From positions 3,038,001-3,102,000 of the forward strand of contig OZ242258.1 of the NCBI GenBank assembly GCA_965207025.1: a stretch of DNA of 64,000 nt, written 5' to 3'. Below the pieces are notes generated by a model. That model ran no database searches, was not told where the DNA came from, and saw only the letters and a program-made list of their open reading frames with translations. Below are positions 22,866 through 31,809 of this stretch, piece after piece. The stretch comes from Bin87 sp034423595 (GTDB taxonomy: Bacteria > Chloroflexota > Dehalococcoidia > Lucifugimonadales > UBA3495). The position numbers were made by a program, and so were the translations under genes. Each line of letters begins with the position of its first letter. Within the stretch, counting starts at the first letter, position 1.

Positions 22866-22875
22866 AGACACTGTC

Positions 22876-23646
22876 TCAGGGGTTTAATTCTTCGAGGTAT
22901 TGCCGGAAGCGGGCGATGGCCTGCTGCTCGGACCGGCCCACGTAGTAGCGGATGCCCTGGACGTATTCCACCACGTCGCGGGGCAGCATCAACAGTTCGT
23001 CGCGGGGCTCGTTGAGGTGGTACAAGCCATCGACGCCTTCTTCCAGCCCCACGTATAGGGAGTCCTCCAACGTCGCCTTGTCACGGTCATCCAGGTCCTT
23101 GCGCATTACCCACCGGCTGAATACGAAGGGAAGGTTGGTCCACTGGCTCCATTCGGCGCCCAGGTCGAAGCGGTGGGCGAAACCCCGGGTCCCCCGACGG
23201 CGGCGCAGAGCGCGGTTTCCGATCAGCAGGAAGGCATCAAATGTCTCGTCGGGTCGGATGACGTCGCCGGGCCTGGCGGCGAACTCGCCGGGTTCCAGGC
23301 CGTACTTGCGGCGCAGCAGTACCTCCAGCAGTTTGGCCGCGGTGACGTCCTCGTCGGAAATGCCGATGGTGACGCCGCCGAGTTCTTCCAGGGGGAGCTG
23401 TGAATAGAGAGACACGCTCACTGCACGGGACTGAGTGGAAAAGCAGAATCCACTAACCGGCTCGAAACGGTCTTCCAGACGGAACACGTCGGAGAGGTGG
23501 GCCGGGCCCGCGTCCAGTTCGCCATTGGCCAGGGCTTCGCCGAGTTCTCGGGGCGTGGTCTGGCGCAACTCGATGCCCCGTCGCTCCATATCGAAGTAGA
23601 ATGGTTCAGATTCCAGGTACGGCACACGACCGACTTTGATGGGCAT
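22876..23646 (-). CDS. mqnA-like: MqnA/MqnD family menaquinone biosynthesis protein (chorismate dehydratase-like)
   Basis: A 256-residue periplasmic-binding-fold protein of the MqnA/MqnD family: IKVGRVPYLESEPFYFD at the N-terminus (MqnA: ..R(V/I).YLN..P), LGEALANGELDAGPAHLSDV (the L..G.lD...v.s.dy region), GGVTIGISDEDVTAAKLLEV and LIGNRALR. MqnA converts chorismate to the first intermediate of the futalosine pathway. Some family motifs are altered, so a paralogous role is possible. The start is ATG 23646. Confidence 0.7.
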   Translation of the reverse strand: MPIKVGRVPYLESEPFYFDMERRGIELRQTTPRELGEALANGELDAGPAHLSDVFRLEDRFEPVSGFCFSTQSRAVSVSLYSQLPLEELGGVTIGISDEDVTAAKLLEVLLRRKYGLEPGEFAARPGDVIRPDETFDAFLLIGNRALRRRRGTRGFAHRFDLGAEWSQWTNLPFVFSRWVMRKDLDDRDKATLEDSLYVGLEEGVDGLYHLNEPRDELLMLPRDVVEYVQGIRYYVGRSEQQAIARFRQYLEELNP

Positions 23647-23770
23647 AGTTTTCGCCACCGTAGTTTTCGGGATAATGGTCAACGAATGCATCCGGTTACA
23701 CTACCGAAAGGGCCTTTGCGACGGTAAGATTGTAGGGCGGGCCGGATGGACGGTCAAGAACGGGGCTGAT

Positions 23771-24103
23771 ATGTCTAGTGACCGTAGTGCCGCCTGGACG
23801 GTGGAAACACTGAATGAGACGGTAGATGCAGAAATTGAGACGCTGCCGGATGATATGCGAAACCATTTCGTTCGCATCAGCAGGATGATTGAAGCGCGCG
23901 GCCTGCCAGAGGTTCGTATGCCATACGTGAGGCACTTGGAAGGCGAGCTCTGGGAAATGCGCTTACGCGGAAGAGACGGCATATCGCGGGCACTTTACGT
24001 TACGGTACGGGGTCGGCGGGTTGTGGTGGTACGAGTCTTCGTCAAGAAAACCGATTGGCTTCGCAGAGAGCCGGGGAGATATTGCAATGACGAAAGTAAG
24101 TGA
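23771..24103 (+). CDS. HigB/RelE-type (phage Gp49-like) toxin
   Basis: A 110-residue toxin: WTVETLNETVDAEIETLPDD, MRNHFVRISRMIEARGLPEV, HLEGELWEMRLRGRDGISRA, then a C-terminal RVVVVRVFVKKT. This is the complete Gp49/HigB pattern with the conserved LWE.R. Relatives cleave mRNA on the ribosome. It overlaps the HigA-like antitoxin by 17 bases, toxin first as in higBA. Unlike the two other toxin genes of this class in the window, it is intact. The start is ATG 23771. Confidence 0.85.
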   Translation: MSSDRSAAWTVETLNETVDAEIETLPDDMRNHFVRISRMIEARGLPEVRMPYVRHLEGELWEMRLRGRDGISRALYVTVRGRRVVVVRVFVKKTDWLRREPGRYCNDESK

Positions 24104-24434
24104 ACTCCACGAAAAATGGTATCGTGAGAGCGCCAGTTACCGAGTGGAATATGATGCCACGGAGCCGCAGTACGAACTCATCAACGCTTTGCTGGATGCG
24201 CGCAGCTACGCTGACATTGACCAGGACGAGTTGGCTGAGCGCATGGGCATCCACGTGACGGCAATCATGCGGCTGGAGGGCTGGAACAGCAACCCGTCGG
24301 TAAAAACCCTGCGCCGGGTGGCAGAAGCCACTGGCACCAAGCTCAAAATCAGTTTTGTGACCGGCGATAAAACCTCAAATCATTCGCCGGACGTATCAAC
24401 AGCGAAGAATCAACACAAGGAACTATCAGCTTGA
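24087..24434 (+). CDS. HigA-type Xre-family antitoxin
   Basis: A 115-residue helix-turn-helix protein: DIDQDELAERMGIHVTAIMR, LEGWNSNPSVKTLRRVAEAT, GTKLKISF. This is a classical Xre HTH with the HigA C-terminal strand. An N-terminal helical segment (LHEKWYRESASYRVEYDA) is where such antitoxins hold the toxin. It is expected to repress the operon. The final codons overlap the TTG start of the protease gene. Confidence 0.88.
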   Translation: MTKVSELHEKWYRESASYRVEYDATEPQYELINALLDARSYADIDQDELAERMGIHVTAIMRLEGWNSNPSVKTLRRVAEATGTKLKISFVTGDKTSNHSPDVSTAKNQHKELSA

Positions 24435-25906
24435 AAACGTCACTGCTTATCCCAGTTGCTCTCGTGGCAATCCTGGCCGCGTGTTTCTACCTGGCGCTGC
24501 CGTCGAAATCTACAGCACAAGACGCTGTGACCGTGAATCACCAGGGGGTTGAAAACCAGTTTCCCGACGGCCTGCGGTTCTACGTCGACGCCGAAAGCGC
24601 GAGCGACATTGAGGAGATAAGGGTGTACGTGCGCAAACTGGGTCAGTCCAGCCAGACGACGTACCGGGCGGTGGAATTCGAGCCGGGCAACGCCGTATCC
24701 GGCGAGGCGCTGTTCCAGAGCAAAACGTCCAACGAGTACATCCCCACCGGCACCAGGCTGGAATACCACTTCGAGATCACAACTGCCACCGGAGAGGAGT
24801 TTGAGACCGAGCCGGAAACCATCGTGTACCTCAACAACGGCCTGGAATGGGACGTGAAATCATCCGGGTTGATCGACGTCTATTACTACGATTACGACCA
24901 ACTCTCCGAGATACGAGCGGAGGCGGTGTTGGCAACCGCCTCCGACACTTACGAGTACATGGGGCCATTGTTGGGAGTGGAGTTGACCGAACCCATGAGC
25001 ATCGTGGTCTATTCCAACTATGACCACATGCGGGAAGCGCTGAGACCCTCGTCGCAGGTCGCCGCCCGCCATCTACGAACATTGGGCCAGGCTTTCTCCA
25101 ACGAAAGAACCCTGCTGGTGGACGGATCAAGTGACCCGTTCGTGGGCGACAACACCCTGACCACCGCAGCCCACGAGTTTACGCACCTGCTGGTGGCCGA
25201 CGCCGCCGGCAGCGCGTACTCGCAGGTCCACGCGTGGTTGAACGAGGGGCTGGCGGTGTATTCGGAACGCCAGGCAGACAACGAGTACGAGCGTTACATG
25301 GGTTTCGCGGTGGAAAACGACCGGGTGCCTCCATTATCGGGGCTGCGCACTTTCGCCGGCACGCCCCAGGAAACCCTGCGCGCCTATGGGCAGGGCCACG
25401 CGGTGGTGTCTTACATGCTGGATGCCTACGACCCAAGCGCGATGGCAGAGTTTTTCGCGATCATCCGGACCACCTACAACTTCAACAAGGCTCTGGACGC
25501 GGCGTACGGCGTAACGGTGCCGGAGCTGGACAACGAGTGGCGTGAGAGCGTGGGCCTGGCTCCACGCGACCTTTCGACTCCGCCACCGCCGCCGTTGCAG
25601 GTGCTGCCGACGCGGAGGACGCAACCGGAGAGCGCAGCCCCCGCATCCACCGAGACGGCCCCCACCACTGCGCCTCAAGATTCGACGCGCCGTCCGACTC
25701 CGACCGCGGCGCCCGCGCCAACATACACGCCACAACCACCGCCGACACATTCAGCCCCGGCCACGCCGTCGGGCGGAGGCTGCGGAGCGGCGCCGGAGCA
25801 ATCGGGCAGCATTCCCGCGCAGTTGGCATCCCTGGCGTTGCTGGCCGCGCCGGCAGGGCTGATTGCACTGGCAACAGTCCGACGCTGTCGTGGTAGGGGC
25901 GAATGA
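24431..25906 (+). CDS. Secreted or surface-anchored gluzincin metalloprotease (peptidase MA-like)
   Basis: A 491-residue protein with a signal peptide (LLIPVALVAILAACFYLA), a beta-rich N-terminal region, and a peptidase MA-like catalytic part with H248-E-F-T-H252 and downstream glutamate in NEGLAVYSE (N271-E272), the gluzincin zinc ligands. A Thr/Pro-rich stalk (about 375-450) leads to a C-terminal membrane helix (LASLALLAAPAGLIALAT) and a basic tail, so it is probably displayed on the surface. It begins with TTG overlapping the antitoxin stop. The final residues (RGRGE) come from a family B-like palindrome. Substrate unknown. Confidence 0.82.
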   Translation: MKTSLLIPVALVAILAACFYLALPSKSTAQDAVTVNHQGVENQFPDGLRFYVDAESASDIEEIRVYVRKLGQSSQTTYRAVEFEPGNAVSGEALFQSKTSNEYIPTGTRLEYHFEITTATGEEFETEPETIVYLNNGLEWDVKSSGLIDVYYYDYDQLSEIRAEAVLATASDTYEYMGPLLGVELTEPMSIVVYSNYDHMREALRPSSQVAARHLRTLGQAFSNERTLLVDGSSDPFVGDNTLTTAAHEFTHLLVADAAGSAYSQVHAWLNEGLAVYSERQADNEYERYMGFAVENDRVPPLSGLRTFAGTPQETLRAYGQGHAVVSYMLDAYDPSAMAEFFAIIRTTYNFNKALDAAYGVTVPELDNEWRESVGLAPRDLSTPPPPPLQVLPTRRTQPESAAPASTETAPTTAPQDSTRRPTPTAAPAPTYTPQPPPTHSAPATPSGGGCGAAPEQSGSIPAQLASLALLAAPAGLIALATVRRCRGRGE

Positions 25907-25920
25907 TTATTCTCCCCTAC
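25893..25920. repeat. Family B-like palindrome
   Basis: GTAGGGGCGAATGATTATTC then TCCCCTAC. It supplies the stop codon of the protease gene. An equivalent with ATAATTATT centre is at 27438-27465. Confidence 0.75.
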
Positions 25921-25972
25921 GTGAGTTCATGTATTCTTATCCGTACTTCTTCACGTGAACAGAGGAGATTTT

Positions 25973-26944
25973 ATGCGCGCAGTCTGGTATGAGGAGAACG
26001 GGGACGCTTCCGTGTTACAGGTTGGCGAGATGCCGGATCCTGAGCCGGGGCCCGGCGAGGTGCGCGTGCGCGTCGTAACGTCGGGAGTGAACCCGTCGGA
26101 CTGGAAACGCCGGCAGAATGCCGGCCCCGGTACGGCCTTCCCCCGCGTCATTCCCAATCAGGACGGAGCGGGCATCATCGACCGGGTGGGCGAAGGCGTA
26201 CCGGAATCACGGGTCGGTGAGCGGGTCTGGCTATACCAGTCGCAATTTGGCCGGCCCTTCGGCACCGCCGCCGAATACACGGTGCAGCCGGACAACCGAG
26301 CCGTTCCGATGCCCGCCAACGTGGACTTCGCCCTGGCCGCAGGGTTGGGCGTGCCGGCGTTGACGGCGCACCGTTGCGTGTTCGCCGACGGTCCGATAAC
26401 CGGCAAAACGGTACTGGTGCCCGGCGGCGCCGGAGCAGTTGGCAACATGGCGTTGCAGATGGCGCGGATCGGCGGCGCGGCAACCATCATCAGCACCGTC
26501 AGCGGAGACGCCAAGGCCGAAATCGCACGGCAGGCGGGGGCCCACCACACCGTGAACTACCGCACCGAGGACACCGCCGCGCGCATTCTGGAGCTGACCG
26601 ACGGCCAGGGCGTTGACCTCATCGTGGAAGTGGACTACTCGGGCAACTTCGGCGTGAGCCAGCGGATTGTCAAGCGGAGCGGCAGCATCGCCATCTACGC
26701 GGCTGGCGACGGGCCGGCGCCACCGTTTCAGTTCCCGGTCAGCAACGTCAACGTGCGCCACGTCCTGGTGTACGACATGCCGGAGGAAGCCAAGACCGCC
26801 GGCGTGGAGGACACCAACCGCTGGCTGGCGTCGGGCGAACTGGTGGGGATGGACGGCCCGCACTTCCCGCTGGGGGACACCGCCGGAGCGCACGAGGCAG
26901 TGCGCGCCGCCACGGTGGGCAAGGTGGTGATAGACGTGAGCTGA
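25973..26944 (+). CDS. Zinc-independent NADPH:quinone reductase-like oxidoreductase (MDR family)
   Basis: A 323-residue medium-chain dehydrogenase of the quinone oxidoreductase type: MRAVWYEENGDASVLQVGE, a VTSGVNPSDWKRR substrate region, GLGVPALTAHR, the nucleotide motif VPGGAGAVGNMALQMA, and VDLIVEVDYSGN. The structural and catalytic zinc cysteines of alcohol dehydrogenases are absent. It would reduce quinones or other carbonyl/ene substrates with NADPH. An AGAGGAG site places the start at 25973. Confidence 0.88.
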   Translation: MRAVWYEENGDASVLQVGEMPDPEPGPGEVRVRVVTSGVNPSDWKRRQNAGPGTAFPRVIPNQDGAGIIDRVGEGVPESRVGERVWLYQSQFGRPFGTAAEYTVQPDNRAVPMPANVDFALAAGLGVPALTAHRCVFADGPITGKTVLVPGGAGAVGNMALQMARIGGAATIISTVSGDAKAEIARQAGAHHTVNYRTEDTAARILELTDGQGVDLIVEVDYSGNFGVSQRIVKRSGSIAIYAAGDGPAPPFQFPVSNVNVRHVLVYDMPEEAKTAGVEDTNRWLASGELVGMDGPHFPLGDTAGAHEAVRAATVGKVVIDVS

Positions 26945-27412
26945 TTACCGTCCTTCGTAGCGCGCCGGCCGTTCGATCATCGCCCGTTCCAGGGCTACCT
27001 TGAGACGTTCGCTGAAGAAGCGGCTGGTGGAGGATACGATGCGGTGCTCCTGGCGGTCTTCCCGGTTGGTGGGCAACGTGACGATGACGTGATAGACCTT
27101 GAACTTGTTGGAGCGGATGCGGTTGCTCCACCAGGTGACGGCCACGGCCACCAGCACCACGAATATGCCCATGGTGAGCCACGCGCCGGCGAATCCCCCA
27201 ACCGCGGCCACCGCAATGCCGATGATGCCTCCGCCGCCAACGGTGCGCCACCAACGGATGGGCGGCCGGTCCGCCTCCTCCTCAACGATCTCCATCTCCA
27301 CGGACAGGATGTCCTCGATGCGGTATTCCTTGCCCTGGGGTTCGACGAACCGCTCGTAGGTGACCAGCGCTCCGTGCTCTTTGAACAGCACCCGTTCTCT
27401 GGATACCGCCAT
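26945..27412 (-). CDS. Two-helix membrane protein (DUF6232-like)
   Basis: A 155-residue protein: an N-terminal beta part (RVLFKEHGALVTYERFVEPQ; YRIEDILSVEMEIVEE), two adjacent membrane helices (GGGIIGIAVAAVGGFAGAWL and TMGIFVVLVAVAVTWWS), then a beta/helix cytoplasmic tail (KVYHVIVTLPTNREDRQEHR). The layout is that of DUF6232 proteins, whose function is unknown. It is convergent with the quinone reductase. Confidence 0.65.
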   Translation of the reverse strand: MAVSRERVLFKEHGALVTYERFVEPQGKEYRIEDILSVEMEIVEEEADRPPIRWWRTVGGGGIIGIAVAAVGGFAGAWLTMGIFVVLVAVAVTWWSNRIRSNKFKVYHVIVTLPTNREDRQEHRIVSSTSRFFSERLKVALERAMIERPARYEGR

Positions 27413-27437
27413 GATTGGTACGCTCCCGTTGCGTTGG

Positions 27438-27465
27438 GTAGGGGCGAATAATTATTCGCCCCTAC
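27438..27465. repeat. Family B-like palindrome
   Basis: GTAGGGGCGAATAATTATTC then GCCCCTAC, a perfect palindrome between the SDR stop and the DUF6232-like start. Confidence 0.8.
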
Positions 27466-28232
27466 TGCGCCGTGGTGCCGCCGTCGATGACCAGCTCGGA
27501 ACCGGTCATAAAGGATGACTCGTCGGACGCCAGGAACACGATGCCGTAGGCGATGTCGTCCGCGTTGCCCACCCGTCCGATGGGGATGCGCTCGTTGATC
27601 CACGCGAAATGCCGTTCGTTGTCGTAGCTGCGGGTGGTCAGAGGCGTGTGGCAGTAGCCGGGATGTATGGAGTTGACGCGGATGTTGTCGCCGGCGTACT
27701 GCATCGCGGCGGACTTGGTGAGCAGGCGGATGGCTCCCTTGGCGGCGTGGTAGGCGGTAGATGTGGGACTGCCGACGATGCCGTAGATTGACGATATGTT
27801 GACGATGGAACCGCCGCCAGCCTTCAGCATCTCCGGCACGCCGTGCTTGATGCCGAGGAAAGTGCCCTTGGCGTGAACGTCGATTTGCCCATCCCATGCC
27901 TCTTCGGTAGTTTCTTCCACGGTGTAGCGCGCGCCGGTGCCGGCGTTATTGACCAGCACGTTAAGCGTTCCATGGGCCGATACGGTGGCGGCAACGGCGT
28001 CGATCCAGTCCTGCTCGTTGGTGACGTCCAGCTTGACGAACGTGGCATCGCCGCCGGCGGCGCGGATCTGCTCGGCGGTGCGCTCGCCGTTCTCGGTGTT
28101 GATGTCTCCCAGCACGACCTTTCCGCCTTCCTGGCAGAACATCCTGGCCGCCGCGCCGCCGAAGCCCATCAACTCGCCTTCAACGCCGCTGGCCGCTCCG
28201 CTGATGAGCGCAACCTTGCCTTCCAACCGCAT
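27462..28232 (-). CDS. SDR-family oxidoreductase with an extended nucleotide-binding loop
   Basis: A 256-residue classical SDR: VLVNNAGTGAR (NNAG), ISSIYG (catalytic Ser), YHAAKGAIRLLTK (YxxxK) and the C-terminal FLASDESSFMTGSELVIDGG. The glycine-rich loop is unusual: instead of TGAASGIGRA it reads SGAASGVEGELMGFGGAAAR, about eight residues longer. It keeps D of GDIN after strand 2, favouring NAD(H). The substrate is unknown. A GGAGG site precedes the ATG. Confidence 0.88.
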   Translation of the reverse strand: MRLEGKVALISGAASGVEGELMGFGGAAARMFCQEGGKVVLGDINTENGERTAEQIRAAGGDATFVKLDVTNEQDWIDAVAATVSAHGTLNVLVNNAGTGARYTVEETTEEAWDGQIDVHAKGTFLGIKHGVPEMLKAGGGSIVNISSIYGIVGSPTSTAYHAAKGAIRLLTKSAAMQYAGDNIRVNSIHPGYCHTPLTTRSYDNERHFAWINERIPIGRVGNADDIAYGIVFLASDESSFMTGSELVIDGGTTAQ

Positions 28233-28293
28233 CGCAAAACCTCCTGTACTGACGCCTGACAGGTCTTGTTAGGCGGCATTATAGCAGGCGGCG

Positions 28294-29031
28294 TCAGCCC
28301 TCGGGGGGCCGGATGCGGAGCTGGGCTTCCAGTTCGTCTATCCGTTGTTGCATAGCGGTCCGCTGGGCTTCATAAGCGGCCCGTTCCTGCCGCCAGTTAT
28401 CCAGGTAGGCGCCGGTGGCAGGGTCGTAGAAGCGAGGCCAGCCGTCGTCCCAGGCCAGGTACAGATCCATCAGGTCGCTGTAGCCCTTGAGGATGCCGTC
28501 GGGCTCGGTAGTGAGCTCAACAGGAAGGTACACGCCGTCGCGGAGCACTCCGCCCCACAGGGATTCCCCATGATGCTCGCCGCCGCTGGGGTCAAATCGC
28601 CAGTATTCGGGGATGCCGATATCGGCGTACACCCGAGTTTTGGCTACGGTATCCTCCGAGCCGGTGCTTTCCGATCCCACCTCCAGGGCCAGATCGGGCG
28701 GCTTGCCAGCCTCCCAGGGAAGGTAGATGCGACGCCGTCGGATCGCGCCCTGATCAACTCCGAACGCCAGGTAAATGTCAGGCTGGCGGCGGACGTTGAG
28801 GTTCGACGGGTCGTAACAGAGTATGGTGTTGCTGCTGATGAATACGTCGGGTCTCTGCCAGAAGTCGGCGAAGCGGCTGGCCAGGATGTTGAGAATCTCG
28901 TTGACAACGGGTTCCTGTTCCATGGCGTCGGGCATCGGCTCCGGTTCGTCGGGGTTGTAGTCCAGGCTGGCGTAGTCGATTTCGCCGCGCTTGACGTAGG
29001 GCAGCATTGCAGTTCCGGTTGCAGTCATCAT
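28294..29031 (-). CDS. Uma2-family (DUF820) putative endonuclease
   Basis: A 245-residue protein of the Uma2 family, a PD-(D/E)xK-fold group expanded in Cyanobacteria and Chloroflexota. Characteristic parts are VVNEILNILASRFADFW, ISSNTILCYDPSNLNVRRQPD (the P-D of the active site), DLALEVGSESTGSEDTVAK (E..S as E-x-K equivalent) and YADIGIPEYWRFDP. A C-terminal coiled coil (AAYEAQRTAMQQRIDELEAQ) follows. Nuclease activity has not been firmly shown for most members. Divergent from the MBL gene. Confidence 0.85.
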   Translation of the reverse strand: MMTATGTAMLPYVKRGEIDYASLDYNPDEPEPMPDAMEQEPVVNEILNILASRFADFWQRPDVFISSNTILCYDPSNLNVRRQPDIYLAFGVDQGAIRRRRIYLPWEAGKPPDLALEVGSESTGSEDTVAKTRVYADIGIPEYWRFDPSGGEHHGESLWGGVLRDGVYLPVELTTEPDGILKGYSDLMDLYLAWDDGWPRFYDPATGAYLDNWRQERAAYEAQRTAMQQRIDELEAQLRIRPPEG

Positions 29032-29168
29032 CTACCCTCAGTGAGCGTGTTGTGGAACCATATCACCGGCCCAATTCTATCACTCGCCCCGCCGCCGGCG
29101 ACAACGGAGTATAATGCTGTCCCGGTATCCCTGACACGAGCGGGGGATTCCAGAGGAGGAACGTCCAG

Positions 29169-30302
29169 ATGCCCGACTACTTCACGGAGGTGGATGTCCT
29201 CCGCAACGGCGACTCGGCCGGCAACGGCATGACGCTGCGTCTCACCGATGCCCACGGCCGAACGATTCACACCGTGGCGGTGCCGCAGGAAGGACATTCG
29301 CACACCGGGCCGACCTGGGCGTACATCTTTGAGAATGAAGGGCTGACGCTGATTGACCCTGGGGCTGAGGCGTCGTTCGACCTGTTGAAATCGGGTATGG
29401 CGCTGGGCGGCCTGGAAGTCAGCGACATCGAGCGGGTGATCATCACCCACGGCCATGCCGACCACGACGGTGGTGTGGCGCGGGTGATCGAGCAATCCGG
29501 CGCCGAGTTATGGGCGCACGACATCTACCAGCCCCTGCTGCCCTTTGACCCGCGCGACCTGCAATTCATGGCGTCATCGCCCATCCACCAGGCCATGTGG
29601 GAAACGGCGAAGGCCAACGGATTCACCCATTCGAACTCGGAGGAACGCGAGCGCTACATGGCGTCGCGCAAGACCCACCAGGTGGGGCATCACATCGGGC
29701 ACGGCGAGCAGCAGGGCGAGTTGAAGTACATGCACGCGCCGGGCCATTCGCCCGACGAGATCTGCGCCGTGATCGACAACGGGCCGGGCAGCGGCATGGT
29801 GTTCACCGGCGACCACGTACTGCCGGAGATCAGCCCGCACCCGACTATGAAAACGGCGTTCAACCGGGCCGTGCTCGGCAGCCTGCCGGTCCATTACCAG
29901 GACCCAGACGATTCCTTCGGATTGCTGACGTACCTGAAGTCGCTGCAACGGGTGGCGGACCTGGGGCCGGAGGTGGCGGTGCTGCCGGCCCATCGGCTGT
30001 ACAACAACCACAAGTTCAACTTCCAGACCACGCAGCGGGCGGCGGACCTGATCCGGTTCCACGCGCGCCGGCTGGGGCGCATCCTGGTGACAGCGGGGCC
30101 GGAACCGCAACCGCTGGAGGATGTTACTCGGCAGACCTTCGAGCGGCGCAAGCTGGAGGGCGGCAACTTCTTCGCGGCCCTAACGGAAGTGGTGGCTCAC
30201 ATCGAGCTGCTGGAAGACTCCGGCGACATGGAGATCACCGACGACCACAAGCTGCGCCGGACGGGCCGGGAGAACTACCAGGACTTGCTGCGGGCGCTGT
30301 GA
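29169..30302 (+). CDS. MBL-fold metallo-hydrolase
   Basis: A 377-residue metallo-beta-lactamase-fold protein with the zinc motif T-H94-G-H96-A-D98-H99-D, further metal ligands in HAPGHSPDE and FTGDHVLPEI, and a C-terminal helical extension after HRLYNNH, as in the longer glyoxalase II/LACTB2-like hydrolases. The substrate is not predictable. TATAAT (29110-29115) and an AGAGGAGG site lie upstream. Confidence 0.87.
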   Translation: MPDYFTEVDVLRNGDSAGNGMTLRLTDAHGRTIHTVAVPQEGHSHTGPTWAYIFENEGLTLIDPGAEASFDLLKSGMALGGLEVSDIERVIITHGHADHDGGVARVIEQSGAELWAHDIYQPLLPFDPRDLQFMASSPIHQAMWETAKANGFTHSNSEERERYMASRKTHQVGHHIGHGEQQGELKYMHAPGHSPDEICAVIDNGPGSGMVFTGDHVLPEISPHPTMKTAFNRAVLGSLPVHYQDPDDSFGLLTYLKSLQRVADLGPEVAVLPAHRLYNNHKFNFQTTQRAADLIRFHARRLGRILVTAGPEPQPLEDVTRQTFERRKLEGGNFFAALTEVVAHIELLEDSGDMEITDDHKLRRTGRENYQDLLRAL

Positions 30303-30392
30303 AGCTAGCGGCAGTCATCACCGCAACTGATACACTGACCAAGGTTGCTGACACAACGCTCATTCAATCTGATTCCTTGGCGAGGTTGGCCC

Positions 30393-30812
30393 ATGACACA
30401 AATGGCGCCCATGGAGCCGTATGACGAACTCGGAGAAACCATCGAGGATTACCGCTTGCAGTCTCGTCATTTTTTGGAACGCAGCCATCACTATCTAGCT
30501 GAGGACGACCTGCATCAGGCTTCGGAAAAAGGCTGGGGCGCGGCGGCCTGGATGGCTAAAGCCGCGGCTACTGCTCAAGGCTGGCAGTACAACCAGCATG
30601 AACACTTTGGCGAGGTGCTGTATCAAGCCGGCCAGCTGACCGGCGATGATCGGCTCCGAACGCTCCGAGCAATTGCCAATGGATTGCAGAGCAACTTCTA
30701 CCAGCGAAAGAGGTTTTTGCATGCCGACGATATTGCCAGCTCACTTGAAGAAGTGGCGACGCTGCTAGACATCTTGGAACCTCTTACAGAAAGGAATAAT
30801 CTACCCACGTAG
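30393..30812 (+). CDS. PaREP1/HEPN-like helical protein
   Basis: A 139-residue all-helical protein. The segment RHFLERSHHYLAEDDLHQAS followed by EKGWGAAAWMAKAAATAQGW matches the PaREP1/HEPN-like pattern (A..D..QASEK.WGAAA...KA.A...GW). The R-x4-6-H of HEPN ribonucleases is not evident, so catalysis is doubtful. The start at ATG 30393 is chosen over upstream frame-open codons. It lies 18 bp before the SDR gene, possibly co-transcribed. Confidence 0.6.
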   Translation: MTQMAPMEPYDELGETIEDYRLQSRHFLERSHHYLAEDDLHQASEKGWGAAAWMAKAAATAQGWQYNQHEHFGEVLYQAGQLTGDDRLRTLRAIANGLQSNFYQRKRFLHADDIASSLEEVATLLDILEPLTERNNLPT

Positions 30813-30830
30813 GATGGAGAGGAAATCAAT

Positions 30831-31613
30831 ATGTCTCTGGAAGGAAAGGTAGCTCTTGTAACCGGGGCCGGGCGCGGGATGGGTCGGGCCACGGCATTGG
30901 CGCTGGCTAATGACGGAGCGAACGTCGCGGTTACGGACATCATGGCCGACAACGTGGAGGAGACGGCGACGGACGTGCGGGCCACCGGCCGGCAGAGCGT
31001 GGCGATTGCCGCGGACATCGGCGACGGCGACGACATCGACCGGGTGATCGCCGAGGCGGTGAGTTCGCTGGGCCGCGTGGACATCCTGGTGAACAACGCC
31101 GGCGTCACGCGCTACCTGGACATCATGGACATTACGGAGGCGGACTGGGACCGCATCCACCGGGTGAACGCGCGGGGCGCGTTCTTCGTGATGCAGCGCA
31201 CTGCAAAGCAGATGATCGAGCAGGGCGAGGGTGGGCGCATCGTGAACATCGCGTCCATCGCCGGCAAGGGCTACCGGGGCACGTCCAACGCGGCCTACGC
31301 CGCCAGCAAGGGCGCGGTGATCTCGATGACGCTGATCGCGGCGCACCAACTGGCGCGCTACGACATCAACGTGAACGCCATCTGCCCGGGCTCAACCATC
31401 ACCGCCATGTCCACCACCACGATGGAGCAGCGGGCGGCGGAGGCCGGACTATCAGTTGAAGAGTTGCAGGCGCAGCGGGCGTCGAACATACCCATCGGGC
31501 GGGCCAACGAGCCGGAGGACATCGCGGCGATGGCAGCGTTCCTGTCCAGCCCCGGCGCGCGCAACATCACGGGCCAAACCATCAACGTGGACGGCGGGCT
31601 GGTGATGCACTAG
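30831..31613 (+). CDS. SDR-family oxidoreductase (FabG-like)
   Basis: A 260-residue classical SDR with TGAGRGMGRATALAL, D of VTDIM, NNAGV, catalytic S of NIASIAG, YAASKGAV (YxxxK) and C-terminal ITGQTINVDGGLVMH. The canonical glycine loop contrasts with the other SDR at 27462. Likely an NAD(P)-dependent alcohol/keto reductase; the substrate cannot be told. A strong GAGAGGA site precedes the ATG. A rho-independent terminator follows. Confidence 0.92.
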   Translation: MSLEGKVALVTGAGRGMGRATALALANDGANVAVTDIMADNVEETATDVRATGRQSVAIAADIGDGDDIDRVIAEAVSSLGRVDILVNNAGVTRYLDIMDITEADWDRIHRVNARGAFFVMQRTAKQMIEQGEGGRIVNIASIAGKGYRGTSNAAYAASKGAVISMTLIAAHQLARYDINVNAICPGSTITAMSTTTMEQRAAEAGLSVEELQAQRASNIPIGRANEPEDIAAMAAFLSSPGARNITGQTINVDGGLVMH

Positions 31614-31645
31614 ACGGATATCGCCGGACATTGTTTTCCCGCCTG

Positions 31646-31690
31646 CCACGCCCGTCGCCCCGTAAAATCAGGGCGACGGGCGTGGTTTTT
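31646..31690 (+). terminator. Rho-independent terminator
   Basis: CCACGCCCGTCGCCC and GGGCGACGGGCGTGG form a perfect 15-bp stem with a 10-base loop, followed by TTTTT. It ends the SDR transcript. Confidence 0.9.
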
Positions 31691-31727
31691 ACGATCCGAC
31701 AGCCTCAATTAGCGGTGAACGAAAAAG

Positions 31728-31756
31728 TTGACTGATACCACCCTGACGGGTAATAT
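31728..31756 (+). promoter_or_regulatory. Sigma70-type promoter of the first peptide-uptake locus
   Basis: TTGACT (31728-31733), a 17-bp spacer, then TAATAT (31751-31756), 54 bases before the lipoprotein ATG. Confidence 0.65.
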
Positions 31757-31809
31757 TCGCCGTCGGTACGCTCAAGGGCGTGCATTCGAGTCAGCTTGGT
31801 AGGTGGCGA

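Noticed and set aside
23636..23770. Longer 155-aa form of the HigB toxin
   Set aside because: The first 45 codons overlap the 5' end of the divergent mqnA-like gene and do not match the toxin family, which starts near ATG 23771.
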